NCBI GenBank assembly: GCA_046728115.1
Contig: JBKPDW010000049.1
Span: forward strand, 1-64,000
Length of the DNA: 64,000 nucleotides
Reading direction: 5' to 3'
Origin: CAVSWN01 sp046728115
Lineage (GTDB): Bacteria; Acidobacteriota; Vicinamibacteria; Vicinamibacterales; CAVVIG01
The translations under genes were made by a program, and so were the position numbers. Shown one piece after another: positions 17,007-26,115 of the stretch (position 1 is the stretch's first letter; the number at the start of each line of letters is the position of its first letter). Under the pieces are notes generated by a model, which searched no databases, had not been told where the DNA came from, and worked only from the letters and a program-made list of their open reading frames with translations.

Positions 17007-19606
17007 TCTGGCGACGCCGCCGGGCGCTCGACGATCTCGACGAGGACATTCGCGAACATCTTGCGCGTGAAACAGAAGAGAATATCGCGCGCGGCGTGTC
17101 GCCAGAAGCGGCAGACGCGGCGGCGCGCCGCGCATTCGGCAGCGTCACACGAATCAAAGAGGACACGCGAGCGGTGTGGGTGCCGATCTGGGCGGACCAA
17201 CTCCTACAGGACGCCCGCTACGCGCTGCGGCTCGTTCGTCGAAGTCCAGGCTTCGCATCGCTCGTCGTCGCTACCCTCGCCCTCGGCATTGGTTTGACGA
17301 CCGCCGTGTTCAGCGTCGTCAACGCGGTGTTGCTGCGGCCGCTGGCGTACCGAGATGGCAGCCGGCTGATCTGGATCGTGACGTACGACGATCGGGTACC
17401 GATGATCGAGGTCGTGTCCGCGCCGGATTTCGTGGCTTTCCATGACGACGCATCGACCCTCGAGCGCGTTGTCGCCTTCGACGTCAGCATGGAACGGGTC
17501 ACGGCGAAAGACGGCGTCGTGGCGACGCGAGTGGCGACAGTGTCGAGCGACTTCTGGGACCTCGCCGGCGCGACGCCGGCGCTCGGCCGGCTGCCTTCGA
17601 CGAACGAGGACGCGATCGTGCTGTCGCACGCATTCTTCGAAAGCGCATTCAACGGCGACCCAACCCTGGTCGGACGAATGGTCACGGTCAACGATCGGCA
17701 GGTGCTCATCGCCGGCGTTCTGCCGCGAACATTTCGTCCGCAGCTGCCCGCGCCGGCCGCTGTCTCGCAGCTGCCGCCCAGCGAGGTCGAGGCGTATCAC
17801 GCAACGACGATCCAGCCGCCGTCGCCGACCGACCTCGGCGTCCGGCTGTTCTACGTGATCGCGCGGACAAGGCCTGGAGTCACCGTCGCCCAAGTGACGA
17901 GCGAACTCGAGACGCTGCGCGCGGACGTTCAGCGCGCCTATCCGAAGCTCCCGTCCGCGCCTCGACTGAGAGTGACGCCGTTCGCGGACGTCCTCGTCGG
18001 ACAGGCGCGGCGCCCACTGTTGATTCTGTTCGGCTGCGTCCTCCTCGTCTTGACGATCGCGTGTGTCAACATCGCGAGCCTGCAACTCGCACGCGCGTCG
18101 GCACGGCACAAGGAAGTGGCCGTGCGCGCGGCCATCGGCGCCGGACGCGGACGCGTGCTGCGGCAGTTTGTCGTCGAAAACCTGCTGCTCGCTTCGGCCG
18201 GCGGCATCGTCGGGCTGCTTGTCGCTCGCGCCGCCGTGTCGTCGATGGTTCAACTGCTGCCGTATGCGATTCCGCGCCTGACCGAAACGACGATCGACGC
18301 CCGCGTGCTGACGTTTGCCAGCATCGCGTCGGTCGTAACCGCGCTTGCCTGCGGGATCGCGCCGGCTGCCGCGTTTCGGCGGATGAACGTGCAGGATGCG
18401 CTCAAGGACGGTACGCGGATGACCACGGCTCCGCCGCGAGCGCTGCGCGCACGTCGCGCGCTCGTCACGGTCGAACTCGCGCTCGCGTCGGTCCTCGTCG
18501 TTGCAGCCATGTTGCTGGTCAAGAGCCTTTGGCGAATCACTGCATATCCCGCGGGCTTTGACCCCGAGCATGTGCTCACACTGAAGGTGCAAATGTCCGG
18601 TCCGGCGTACCGCACGCCGGAAAGAAAGCGCGCGTACCTCGACGAGGTGCTGCAACGGACCGGAGCCGTACCCGGCGTGCTCGCAACGGGCGTCTCATCG
18701 GCTGCGGTCGCGCGAACCCGTCTCATCCGCCAGGACGGCCGGCCCATGTCGATCCTCGATCGTCCGATCGTTCGTCTGAACGTCACGTCGGCGGGATACG
18801 CCGCGGCAATCGGCATGCGCATCGTCGAAGGACGATGGATGACCGACGCTGAACCGTCGGCTGTGTTTGTGATCAACGAAGCGCTGGCGCGTCGATACTT
18901 CCCTGGCGAGAACCCGATCGGTCGGCGTCTGCTGCTTCCGAACGGACCGGATCCCGCACGCGCGATCCCTGTCCCTATCGTCGGGATGGTCGCCGACCTC
19001 CGCATTGCGGATCTCGAATCGGCCATCGAGCCGGAGCTGTTCCTCGATTACCGTCACGGCAATCCGTTTGCGATGACGGTCAGTGTGCGAACGACAGGCG
19101 ATCCTCTGCACGTCGCGCCGACGGTCCGGGCGAAGCTGGCTGCGATCGACCCGACACAAGCGTTGTTCCAAGTGAAGCGCCTCGACACCGCGCTCATCGA
19201 CTCGATTGCCCCGCGGCGAATGACGTTGACGTTGCTCGCGGTGTTCGCCGGATCAGCGCTGCTTCTCGGCGTCATCGGCATCTATGGCGTGATGGCGTAT
19301 TCGGTCGCGCAGCGGACGCAGGAGATCGGCGTTCGAATGGCTCTCGGGGCCACGCGACAAGCAGTTCTGATGATGATCATGACACAGGGCATTCGATTGA
19401 CAGCCGCGGGTGTCGCGGTCGGAGCGGTTTCCGCCGCCGGGACGAGTCGAGTGCTGACAAGCCTCTTGTACGACATCCAGCCGACCGACGGCGCCTCGTT
19501 CGCTGTTGCGTGTGTCGGCGTCGCAGCGACGGCGATCGCGGCGTGCAGCCTTCCTGCGATAGCGGCTTCTCTGGTGGATCCCGTCGTAGCGCTGCGATGT
19601 GAATAA
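17003..19606 (+). CDS. ADOP-type duplicated FtsX permease with prefix domain
   Basis: An 867-residue protein. Residues 1-55 form the soluble prefix domain seen in PadR-linked ADOP permeases ([17 protein letters not shown]). A first helix near 85-105 ([13 protein letters not shown]), a periplasmic domain, a three-helix block, a second helix and periplasmic domain, and a final three-helix block ending [10 protein letters not shown] follow. Probable role: export or extraction of a lipophilic compound with a separate ATPase. The start at ATG 17003 overlaps the padR stop. It points toward a second PadR-ADOP module, ending 227 bases from it; that gap (19607-19833) holds no gene I can see. Confidence 0.91.
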   Translation: MIWRRRRALDDLDEDIREHLARETEENIARGVSPEAADAAARRAFGSVTRIKEDTRAVWVPIWADQLLQDARYALRLVRRSPGFASLVVATLALGIGLTTAVFSVVNAVLLRPLAYRDGSRLIWIVTYDDRVPMIEVVSAPDFVAFHDDASTLERVVAFDVSMERVTAKDGVVATRVATVSSDFWDLAGATPALGRLPSTNEDAIVLSHAFFESAFNGDPTLVGRMVTVNDRQVLIAGVLPRTFRPQLPAPAAVSQLPPSEVEAYHATTIQPPSPTDLGVRLFYVIARTRPGVTVAQVTSELETLRADVQRAYPKLPSAPRLRVTPFADVLVGQARRPLLILFGCVLLVLTIACVNIASLQLARASARHKEVAVRAAIGAGRGRVLRQFVVENLLLASAGGIVGLLVARAAVSSMVQLLPYAIPRLTETTIDARVLTFASIASVVTALACGIAPAAAFRRMNVQDALKDGTRMTTAPPRALRARRALVTVELALASVLVVAAMLLVKSLWRITAYPAGFDPEHVLTLKVQMSGPAYRTPERKRAYLDEVLQRTGAVPGVLATGVSSAAVARTRLIRQDGRPMSILDRPIVRLNVTSAGYAAAIGMRIVEGRWMTDAEPSAVFVINEALARRYFPGENPIGRRLLLPNGPDPARAIPVPIVGMVADLRIADLESAIEPELFLDYRHGNPFAMTVSVRTTGDPLHVAPTVRAKLAAIDPTQALFQVKRLDTALIDSIAPRRMTLTLLAVFAGSALLLGVIGIYGVMAYSVAQRTQEIGVRMALGATRQAVLMMIMTQGIRLTAAGVAVGAVSAAGTSRVLTSLLYDIQPTDGASFAVACVGVAATAIAACSLPAIAASLVDPVVALRCE

Positions 19607-19833
19607 TGCGTATGGCGCGCGATAGTCGTAATCAGAAACGCCGATCTGATTCCGGCAGGCCAGTCGATACATTCGTCCGTGGTAGGCGACTACTCAGGAG
19701 AATTCTGCCGGGCAGCTGCCGCCACCACCAATTGGCACTGCACTGGTAGCCCAGGAATCACGCACCGAGTAAGAGGGAACAGCGTGTGGGGTCAGCCACT
19801 TGTTCAGCACGCCTGTTGAGCCAAACGGCGCCG

Positions 19834-22449
19834 TCACTCGTGCCGCAGGGCTTCCATGGGATCCACGCGTGACGCGCGACTGGCGGGCACGTAGCAGGCT
19901 ACAAGGGCGACCACCACCCAGATGACAGCTGCGGCGACGTGCGTGGAAGGCGTACCCGGGCGGATGCCGGCCTGCACCGAGGCGAGCGCGCGCGTCGACG
20001 GGATCGCAAGGACTTCACCGATGACGACGCCTGCGACCACGATCGCGAGACCGTGCAACACGACATCGCGAAAAATCTCACCGCGCCCCGCGCCCAACGC
20101 CATCCGAACGCCGATTTCCTGTGTCCGAAGACTTACGCGATACGCGATCACCCCGTAGAGACCGATGGCTGCAAGCACCAACGCGAGCAGGCCGAAACCA
20201 GAGAGGACTGTCGCCATCCAGCGAACGCTTGTGAACGACCTATCGATGTAGGTGCTGAGCGGCTCCACCGCATACACGCGGATGCTCTGCCCCATACCGA
20301 GAAGGGTTTCGCGCACTGCCGGCACCATGCTCGCCGAGTCCGTGCCGGTCTGGAGCAATACGGCTGTGAGGCCACCGGAGTACTGACGCGTGAACGGTCG
20401 ATAGAATCGCGGCTGGGGAGGTTCGCCCACGGCGCGGACGGCCGAGTCGCGCACGACGCCGATCACGATCGATGCTTGAGAGGCCTGACAGCCGATCAAG
20501 ACGCGTTCGCCAATTGGAGAGGTGTTGGGCCACAGGTGTCTCGCGAGACTTTCCGTGATGATGGTCGTGGATGTTTCGCGTGGCAGATCGATCGACGTGA
20601 AGTCGCGGCCTGCAATCATCCCGATGCCCATCGTCTGGAAGTACCCCTGATCGATCTCATTGGTCGAAACATGCAGCTGCGGGCCGCCGGACAGCGATGC
20701 GCAATCGGTTCCGGCCGGCATCAACGGCAACGCTGACGTTTGTGAGGCGTTCAGCACGCCGGGCAATGCTCGCAGGCGGTCGAGCGCCTGTGCGTAGAGT
20801 GCGCGGCGGGCCTCGGGTGTCGACGCCGAGGGAAAGTAGATGTACGCGTAGAGCCGGCCGCTGACGGTGAAGCCCGGATCGGTGACTTGCAGCCGCCGCA
20901 GCGACGCGATCACGCTGCCCGCGATGAGGAGCAACACGAACGAGAGCATGACCTGTGCGACAAGCCCGAAGGGACGCCGACGCCGAACTGAGCCCCCAAC
21001 CTGCCCCTTAAATCCTGCGACTCCGCTGATCTGCGATCCCCGCCACGCGGGTACCAGCCCGCAGATCAGCGTTGTTGCGAGCGAGAGGATCGTCGCAAAC
21101 GCGATCACGCGTCCGTCGAGCGACAGATCCAGCTCGATGGGAAAGGTCGATCGCATCGAGGGCATGACGTGTTCGAGGATTCTGGTCGTCCAGAGTGCGA
21201 GTAAGAGACCACTCGCGCCGCCGCCGAGAGCCAGCACGAGGCTTTCGGTCAGCAGTTGGCGCAGCAGACGCGATTTCGTGGCGCCAAGTGCCCGTCGCAC
21301 TGCCAGTTCGCGCTGGCGCAGCGATCCGCGCACGAGCAGGAGATTGCCGACGTTCACGCACGCGATCAGCAGAACAAGGCCGACGACGATCATGAGCAGC
21401 GATGCGCTCAGGCTGACGAGGCGCCGGCCACCGGGATTGGGGATTCCACGTATCGGTTCTGCCACAATCGGCGGCAGCGGTTCCGTTGATACGTCATGCT
21501 CGGCGACGAGTTGTGCTTCGATGCCATTCAGTTCGGCTGACACCTGTCCCGGCGTCGCGTCCGAGCGTAGGCGGCCGAAGACCATCACGAGCCGGCGCGA
21601 CCGGTTGTCGAGCATCGCCGTCAGTGTCGGGCGTGTCCGCATCGGCACCCAGATGTCCGTGCGATACGGTGCGAAGATCCCAGTGAAAGCCCGCGGTGCG
21701 ACGCCCACGATCGTGTAGGACTGCGCCTCCGATCCGATGCTCCGCCCGAGCACATTCGCACTTCCGTCGAATCTGTTCTGCCACACCGCGTAGCTGATGA
21801 CAGCCACTGGCTCCGTCTCGCTCGTGAACCAGCGTCCAAGGACGGGCGCAACGCCAAGCACGGCACCGTAGTTCGCGGACACGACCTCGGCGACCACGAA
21901 CTCGCTTACAGCATCGACTTCCAGATCCGATTCCATCGGGAATGATGCCGTGAGGCCCGAGAGAAGACGCCCGCGTGCCTGTAGATCCCGGAAGTCCGGA
22001 TAGGAAAAGTTCGCAGTGGTTCCGCGACTGAGCATCAACAGGCCCGTAGGATCGGCGACGGACAACGGTCGAAACAGCACGCTGTTCAGCGCGCTGAAAA
22101 TAGACGTATTGGCGCCGATGCCCAGGCCCAGACACAGTACCGCGAGCGCCGCGAAGCCCGGAGATCGGTTGACTTGTTGAACGGTGTAACGGAAATCCTG
22201 AACGAGATCGGTCGCCCATGCGAGCGGCCACACCTCACGCGCTCGTTCCTTGGTCTGCTGAACACCTTGTAGGGCGAGGCGTGCCCGGCGTTCGGCTTCC
22301 ATGCGGCTAAGCCCCAGGCGCTCGCCAGCGCGAGTCTCCATTTCAAGATGGAACGACAACTCGTCGTCCAGGTCGGCTTCTGCGCGGCCGCGTCTGACGA
22401 GGGGCAGTAATCGGGCGGGCAGAGCGTCAAGCCATCGCCTGAGGGTCAC
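19834..22449 (-). CDS. ADOP-type duplicated FtsX permease with prefix domain
   Basis: An 871-residue paralogue of the 17003 gene: prefix domain (DLDDELSFHLEMETRAGERLG), then two FtsX halves with LCLGLGIGANTSIFSA and IGLYGVIAYRVSLRTQEIG helices and the terminal VDPMEALRHE. I choose GTG 22449: it is 2 bases after the padR stop and preceded by a strong GGAGG 7 bases away. The longer reading to 22593 would overlap padR and add a non-conserved leader. Co-transcribed with the PadR at 22452 and convergent with the other module. Confidence 0.9.
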   Translation of the reverse strand: MTLRRWLDALPARLLPLVRRGRAEADLDDELSFHLEMETRAGERLGLSRMEAERRARLALQGVQQTKERAREVWPLAWATDLVQDFRYTVQQVNRSPGFAALAVLCLGLGIGANTSIFSALNSVLFRPLSVADPTGLLMLSRGTTANFSYPDFRDLQARGRLLSGLTASFPMESDLEVDAVSEFVVAEVVSANYGAVLGVAPVLGRWFTSETEPVAVISYAVWQNRFDGSANVLGRSIGSEAQSYTIVGVAPRAFTGIFAPYRTDIWVPMRTRPTLTAMLDNRSRRLVMVFGRLRSDATPGQVSAELNGIEAQLVAEHDVSTEPLPPIVAEPIRGIPNPGGRRLVSLSASLLMIVVGLVLLIACVNVGNLLLVRGSLRQRELAVRRALGATKSRLLRQLLTESLVLALGGGASGLLLALWTTRILEHVMPSMRSTFPIELDLSLDGRVIAFATILSLATTLICGLVPAWRGSQISGVAGFKGQVGGSVRRRRPFGLVAQVMLSFVLLLIAGSVIASLRRLQVTDPGFTVSGRLYAYIYFPSASTPEARRALYAQALDRLRALPGVLNASQTSALPLMPAGTDCASLSGGPQLHVSTNEIDQGYFQTMGIGMIAGRDFTSIDLPRETSTTIITESLARHLWPNTSPIGERVLIGCQASQASIVIGVVRDSAVRAVGEPPQPRFYRPFTRQYSGGLTAVLLQTGTDSASMVPAVRETLLGMGQSIRVYAVEPLSTYIDRSFTSVRWMATVLSGFGLLALVLAAIGLYGVIAYRVSLRTQEIGVRMALGAGRGEIFRDVVLHGLAIVVAGVVIGEVLAIPSTRALASVQAGIRPGTPSTHVAAAVIWVVVALVACYVPASRASRVDPMEALRHE

Positions 22450-22451
22450 CG

Positions 22452-22787
22452 TCAGGCCTCCTTCAGGCGAACCACGCGGCTGATGGCAGAGGATAATCGC
22501 CGCCATTCCTCGGTTTCCTCTTCCAGCCTCCGGCGGCCCGAGGTGGTCAGCGAGTAGAACTTGGCTCGGCGGCCGAGCTCGCTCGTCCTCCACTCGGCCT
22601 TGATCCAGCCTTGCTGTTCGAGCTTGTGGAGGGCCGGGTACAGCGATCCGTCGCTCACATGCAGCTCGTCCGCCGAGACCTGGCTCAACCGCTGGCTGAT
22701 CGCCCAGCCGTGGAGCGCTTCGAGCGCCAGAATCTTGAGGAGGAGGAGATCAAGCGTGCCCTGAACGAGATCAGACGGCTTGCTCAT
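22452..22787 (-). CDS. PadR-family transcriptional repressor
   Basis: A 111-residue PadR protein: LVQGTLDLLLLKILALEALHG, then [20 protein letters not shown] and RRAKFYSLTTSGRRRLEEE. It is clearly paralogous to the PadR at 16671, but its upstream palindrome has a different sequence, so the two modules probably respond independently. Its 3' end provides the ribosome site (GGAGG) for the ADOP permease that follows after 2 bases. Confidence 0.93.
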   Translation of the reverse strand: MSKPSDLVQGTLDLLLLKILALEALHGWAISQRLSQVSADELHVSDGSLYPALHKLEQQGWIKAEWRTSELGRRAKFYSLTTSGRRRLEEETEEWRRLSSAISRVVRLKEA

Positions 22788-22796
22788 GACTATGCC

Positions 22797-22824
22797 CTCG
22801 GTAACCTATATATCGGTTACCGAG
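22797..22824 (-). promoter_or_regulatory. Perfect 10-bp operator palindrome upstream of padR
   Basis: Arms 22797-22806 and 22815-22824 (CTCGGTAACC type) are exact reverse complements with an 8-base AT spacer that contains a TATATA -10 on the minus strand. It ends 10 bases before the padR start codon. The -10 between two arms suggests autorepression. Confidence 0.7.
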
Positions 22825-23020
22825 ACCATAACACACCAGTCCCGGTGGGAACAACGGTCATCTCTCCATCTGTCGGCGTCGCTGCAGAATCGTGAGCAGA
22901 CGCGGAAGGTCCGCCTCAGCGCCGATATTCGTAACGATGACCGCCGTAGTGGCTACGAAGCCGCTTAGAACTGCTGGGCGCGACAGCGCGCTGGGGTTTT
23001 GATACAGCCTCTAAACTGAT

Positions 23021-23030
23021 ATGGAACGAC
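23021..23030. repeat. IS subterminal inverted repeat, distal end
   Basis: ATGGAACGAC; exact reverse complement of 24506-24515. It lies 1 base from the CTGA core at 23016-23019. Confidence 0.75.
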
Positions 23031-23091
23031 TCTGTCGAGTTACCTAGATCATCTTCGTCGTCTTACTCTGGTTCTGATGGGAACGCAGCAT

Positions 23092-23268
23092 CGGAGGTAG
23101 CCGAGTCGGCTGTCGCGACGGTTGATCACTCTGATATTCGCGGGTCGGAACCGCATAATCGTGATCCGTCGGGAGCTGCCTCGGACTAAGAGCGCGGGTC
23201 GAGCTCGAAAGCCCGCCGCATAGGTTAGTCGAGGATTCTCCATTCCGTGTGCCTCTCGGCTACCACCG
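23092..23268 (-). ncRNA. Candidate bridge RNA / seekRNA of the IS element
   Basis: A 177-base segment 26 bases after the transposase stop folds strongly. A closing stem pairs 23092-23105 with 23255-23268 (13 of 14 pairs). It encloses two arms: 23179-23189 with 23225-23234 (10 pairs, one bulge, capped by a GCGGG/CCCGC hairpin) and 23117-23129 with 23161-23170 (10 pairs, capped by a small hairpin). The two internal loops contain short matches to the flank and to the joined IS ends. This is the layout of guide RNAs of IS110/IS1111 elements; expression is not shown. Confidence 0.6.
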
Positions 23269-23294
23269 TCACTGCGTGCCCAGTCGTCAGTCGG

Positions 23295-24425
23295 TTAGGC
23301 GACCATCGGTTTCACCGACTCGGTTTGGGCTTCCACATGAACTCCGATCGCCCAGATGAATCCCAACAGCTCGCGACCGATGGCGGTGATCGTTTGCTGT
23401 TTGCATTTCCCTTTTGCGGTCAACGTGCGATAACGCGCATGCAATCGGTGCTGTGCTTTCCACGCGATCGCGGTCACGTCGGCACTCGCGGTGGCCTGGC
23501 GTTTCCGGAGCGCGGCGCCAATGGCCGGGCGGTGCCGATAGGCCCAGGCGGCTTCGACCACGGCACGACGGAGGTGCGCGTTGCCGGTTTTCGTAATGCC
23601 TCCGCGCCGGGTTCGCGCGCCGCTCGAATCCTCGCTGGCCACGGCCCCGCTGTATCCCATCAGCTGGCGCGGTGTGGCGAAGCGCGAGAGTTCGCCGACT
23701 TCCGAAGCAATCGTTACCGCCGAGACCAACGCGACGCCGCGCAGCGCTTGGAGCGCGTCGATGACGGCCCGCATCCGTTCGGGCGCGGTCTGCACCGCGT
23801 CGTCGATGGCGCGCTCGAGTCGCGCCACGCGATCGGCCATATGCTCGACCTCGTGGAGGTAATCCAGCAAGGTGGCCTCCTGCGCCCCGTGCTCAAAGTG
23901 GAGGGTCTTCACCCACGCGACATAACGCGCCGTCCACGACGGCATCGCGGTCGATGGACGCCGGCCGTGGCGCAGCAAGAACTTGCCCAAGCGATGACGC
24001 GCCCGCTGTTGATCCTTCTTCGCGGCTGCCCGAGCTCGCACCAGATCCCGCAAGGCTTCATGCGCCCCGTCCGGCACCCACACCGGCGTCAAGTCCCCCG
24101 CGCGATAACTCCGGGCCAGCTTCGTCGCGTCCCGCCGATCCGTCTTCACGCGATCGCCCGACTTGACGGGCACCAGGGTGGGCGCGATGACCTCGCATTT
24201 CACCCCAAGCGCCGTCAGCTGCCAATACACCACATACCCAGTCGGGCCTGCCTCGTAGCACACCCGCAACTCCTTGGCCGGCCCGAGCTTCTTCATCAGC
24301 TTTCGTATCGACTCCGGCCGATTGGGGATGATGCCGAGGCAGCGAACCTCTCCGCTCTGCTCCGCTACTGCGACCGCAATCGTTTCCGCATGGACATCGA
24401 GACCGACAAATCGTACCGTGGTCAT
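23295..24425 (-). CDS. IS110-family transposase (DEDD recombinase)
   Basis: A 376-residue recombinase. The N-terminal RuvC-like DEDD domain shows Asp in FVGLDVHAETIAVA, Glu in RVCYEAGPTGYV and the Asp pair in KTDRRDA. The C-terminal Tnp domain has GVALVSAVTIASEVGE and the SEDSSGARTRRGGITKTGN block carrying the proposed catalytic Ser. It appears full length and intact, so the element may be active. ATG 24425 has AAGGAG 7 bases upstream; the longer open frame to 24767 runs antisense into the neighbouring gene and is not used. Confidence 0.93.
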   Translation of the reverse strand: MTTVRFVGLDVHAETIAVAVAEQSGEVRCLGIIPNRPESIRKLMKKLGPAKELRVCYEAGPTGYVVYWQLTALGVKCEVIAPTLVPVKSGDRVKTDRRDATKLARSYRAGDLTPVWVPDGAHEALRDLVRARAAAKKDQQRARHRLGKFLLRHGRRPSTAMPSWTARYVAWVKTLHFEHGAQEATLLDYLHEVEHMADRVARLERAIDDAVQTAPERMRAVIDALQALRGVALVSAVTIASEVGELSRFATPRQLMGYSGAVASEDSSGARTRRGGITKTGNAHLRRAVVEAAWAYRHRPAIGAALRKRQATASADVTAIAWKAQHRLHARYRTLTAKGKCKQQTITAIGRELLGFIWAIGVHVEAQTESVKPMVA

Positions 24426-24505
24426 GACCGGCTCCTTCGCATGTGGCTCTGCGTTGTGCAGTCCTTCAACTCGCAGCGTAACCCACGAGCTGCGAATTGG
24501 AGTCG

Positions 24506-24515
24506 GTCGTTCCAT
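24506..24515. repeat. IS subterminal inverted repeat, promoter-proximal end
   Basis: GTCGTTCCAT; exact reverse complement of 23021-23030, with the CTGA core 1 base outside it at 24517-24520. Confidence 0.75.
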
Positions 24516-24520
24516 TCTGA

Positions 24521-25528
24521 CTAAGGAAGTACCGCCGTGATATTCCTCTTCGGCACCTGTCCGACTTTGATCTCCGCGATCTCTCTTCGCGCGGCGATGT
24601 CGATCACCGACACCGAATTCGATCCGGCGTTCGCGACGTAGACGCGCTTGCTGTCGGGTGTGAACGTCAGCCAGTCTGGATGATGGCCGACTTTCGATTC
24701 GCCGAGGAGCTTCAGGTCGGGCATCGAGTACAAGTAGATCCGTGTGTTCATCTTGCTCAGTACGCACAGCATCTTGCCGTCAGGGGTGACGCCGATGCCG
24801 TGCGACGGTGACCCCTGCAGTCCCTCTGTCACACGCTCGGCGGCAGGCACTTCCGGCAGCTTGATTTTGTCCACGACCTGATGCGTGGCGAAATCGACGG
24901 TGACGAAGCCGTTGAAGTTGGAGAGCTGCACGAAGATCCGCCGCGTCGAGCCGTCGGGATTGGTTTCGAACGTCATTGGTCGAACCCCGTCCTCGGTAGC
25001 GACCGTCCAGACGATCTCCTCCGTCTTCTGATCAATCACGGTGATCTTTCTGCCCGGAATGGATCCCGCGACCACGAAGTTGCCATCGGGCGTCACGTAC
25101 GTGTTGTGAATCCCGCCTTCGGTGCGGATGCTCTTCACGCGCGTCAGCGTGGCGGTATCGATCACGTCGATCGCGCCGGCGCCGGCGACGATCGCGGCGT
25201 ATACCCGCCTGCCGTCCTTGCTCACCGCGATGTTGTTCGGATGGTTCGTCAACGGGATCTGCTTGATGACCTTCATGGTCTTCAGATCGGCGACGTCCAC
25301 CGTCGATTCGGCCTCATTGGTGATGTACAGGCGCCTGCCGTCGGGCGCAACGGCCGCACCGTGATTCACCTCGATGCCGCCGATCTCGCCGACCACCTTG
25401 TTGGTGGCGGGATCGATCAGCATCACGCTGTCGCCGGCGGCGTTGGTCTGGATGATGCGCACGGTGCTGGCCTGGAGGGTGGCCCCAGCCAGCAGAGATA
25501 GCAGCAGGATTGAGAGCTTGGTCTGCAT
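24521..25528 (-). CDS. Exported YVTN/YncE-type beta-propeller protein
   Basis: A 335-residue secreted protein with a signal peptide (about 1-20, ILLLSLLAGATLQA) and seven YVTN-type blades, seen as repeated VAPDGRRLYITN, VSKDGRRVYAA, VTPDGNFVVAG and FTPDSKRVYVAN motifs. These propellers serve as scaffolds or accompany quinohaem and c-type cytochrome systems. Its partner may be the divergent c-type cytochrome gene 26 bases away. The stop codon lies immediately before the IS core, so the IS removed its natural 3' flank but not its coding sequence. Confidence 0.86.
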   Translation of the reverse strand: MQTKLSILLLSLLAGATLQASTVRIIQTNAAGDSVMLIDPATNKVVGEIGGIEVNHGAAVAPDGRRLYITNEAESTVDVADLKTMKVIKQIPLTNHPNNIAVSKDGRRVYAAIVAGAGAIDVIDTATLTRVKSIRTEGGIHNTYVTPDGNFVVAGSIPGRKITVIDQKTEEIVWTVATEDGVRPMTFETNPDGSTRRIFVQLSNFNGFVTVDFATHQVVDKIKLPEVPAAERVTEGLQGSPSHGIGVTPDGKMLCVLSKMNTRIYLYSMPDLKLLGESKVGHHPDWLTFTPDSKRVYVANAGSNSVSVIDIAARREIAEIKVGQVPKRNITAVLP

Positions 25529-25554
25529 AGAGGAACACTTTAAACTACCCAGCC

Positions 25555-25971
25555 ATGAGGCTGATTCTCTTTTTGCTCATGGCCGCTCAGACCGCCGCGC
25601 CGCGCGCGCCAGCCTCCACCCTGGATTACGAGACATTCAAGGCGAAGGTCCAGCCGCTCCTGCTCGAGAAACGTCCAGGTCACGCGCGGTGCTACACCTG
25701 TCACTCGACCGGAACCGCCTTTCGGCTCCAGCGTCTGCCGCCGGGCCGAACGGCATACACCGAGGAGGAATCGCGGAAAAATTTCGAAGCTGTGACCCGT
25801 GTGGTCGTCCCGGGCGTGCCCACGAAAAGCCGGCTGCTCACGATGCCGCTCGCGCACGAAGCCGGCGGGACCGAGTTCCACCCGGGGGGCAAACACTGGG
25901 AGACACAGGACGATCCTGAGTGGAAGGTCCTGGCGGAATGGGTGAAAAACGCGGCCACCGCGTCGCCGTAG
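25555..25971 (+). CDS. Small exported mono-haem c-type cytochrome-like protein
   Basis: A 138-residue protein with a short signal peptide (MRLILFLLMAAQTAA) and one haem attachment motif, CYTCH, at about residues 44-48. The flanking LDYETFKAKVQPLLLEKR and later LLTMPLAHEAGGTEFHPGG with a Met resemble the planctomycete-type cytochrome c domain. It likely transfers electrons in the periplasm with the divergently transcribed propeller protein. The 26-base gap between the two start codons leaves little space for separate promoters. Confidence 0.8.
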   Translation: MRLILFLLMAAQTAAPRAPASTLDYETFKAKVQPLLLEKRPGHARCYTCHSTGTAFRLQRLPPGRTAYTEEESRKNFEAVTRVVVPGVPTKSRLLTMPLAHEAGGTEFHPGGKHWETQDDPEWKVLAEWVKNAATASP

Positions 25972-25994
25972 CGCCTCGCGTCAGGGCCTCGGCG

Positions 25995-26020
25995 TTGGGG
26001 ACTGGGGACCCCAATCCCCG
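25995..26020 (+). terminator. Hairpin with pyrimidine tail
   Basis: TTGGGG (25995-26000) pairs with CCCCAA (26009-26014) and is followed by a C/T-rich run, 24 bases after the cytochrome gene. A weak terminator candidate; it also contains two GGGGACY heptamer units. Confidence 0.35.
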
Positions 26021-26115
26021 TCTTTCCTCTGGTACCGAGACGCGGATTTGTTCATACTATGGGGCAGCCAAACGGCCGTGGCGCCCGGGGAAGGCGCCCC
26101 TCACAAGGAGACGAC

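Larger units (their letters stand above)
23016..24520 (-). mobile_element. IS110-family insertion sequence, IS1111-like layout
   Basis: About 1.5 kb bounded by the plus-strand tetranucleotide CTGA at 23016-23019 and 24517-24520. Ten-base subterminal inverted repeats lie just inside at 23021-23030 and 24506-24515 (exact complements). One transposase gene occupies 23295-24425; the short end is upstream of it and the long non-coding end (about 265 bases) downstream, which is the IS1111 arrangement. The insertion lies directly after the stop codon of the YVTN gene, which stays intact. No other copy is in the window. Confidence 0.8.

Noticed and set aside
22825..23015. Possible second IS end (hairpin followed by TTTTGATACAG words near 22986-23007)
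   Set aside because: No transposase fragment or matching partner end is visible in the window; the stretch is left as unassigned intergenic DNA.
24426..24767. N-terminal extension of the transposase to 24767
   Set aside because: It would overlap the 3' end of the YVTN gene, cross the IS end, and lacks transposase homology; a good ribosome site precedes ATG 24425.
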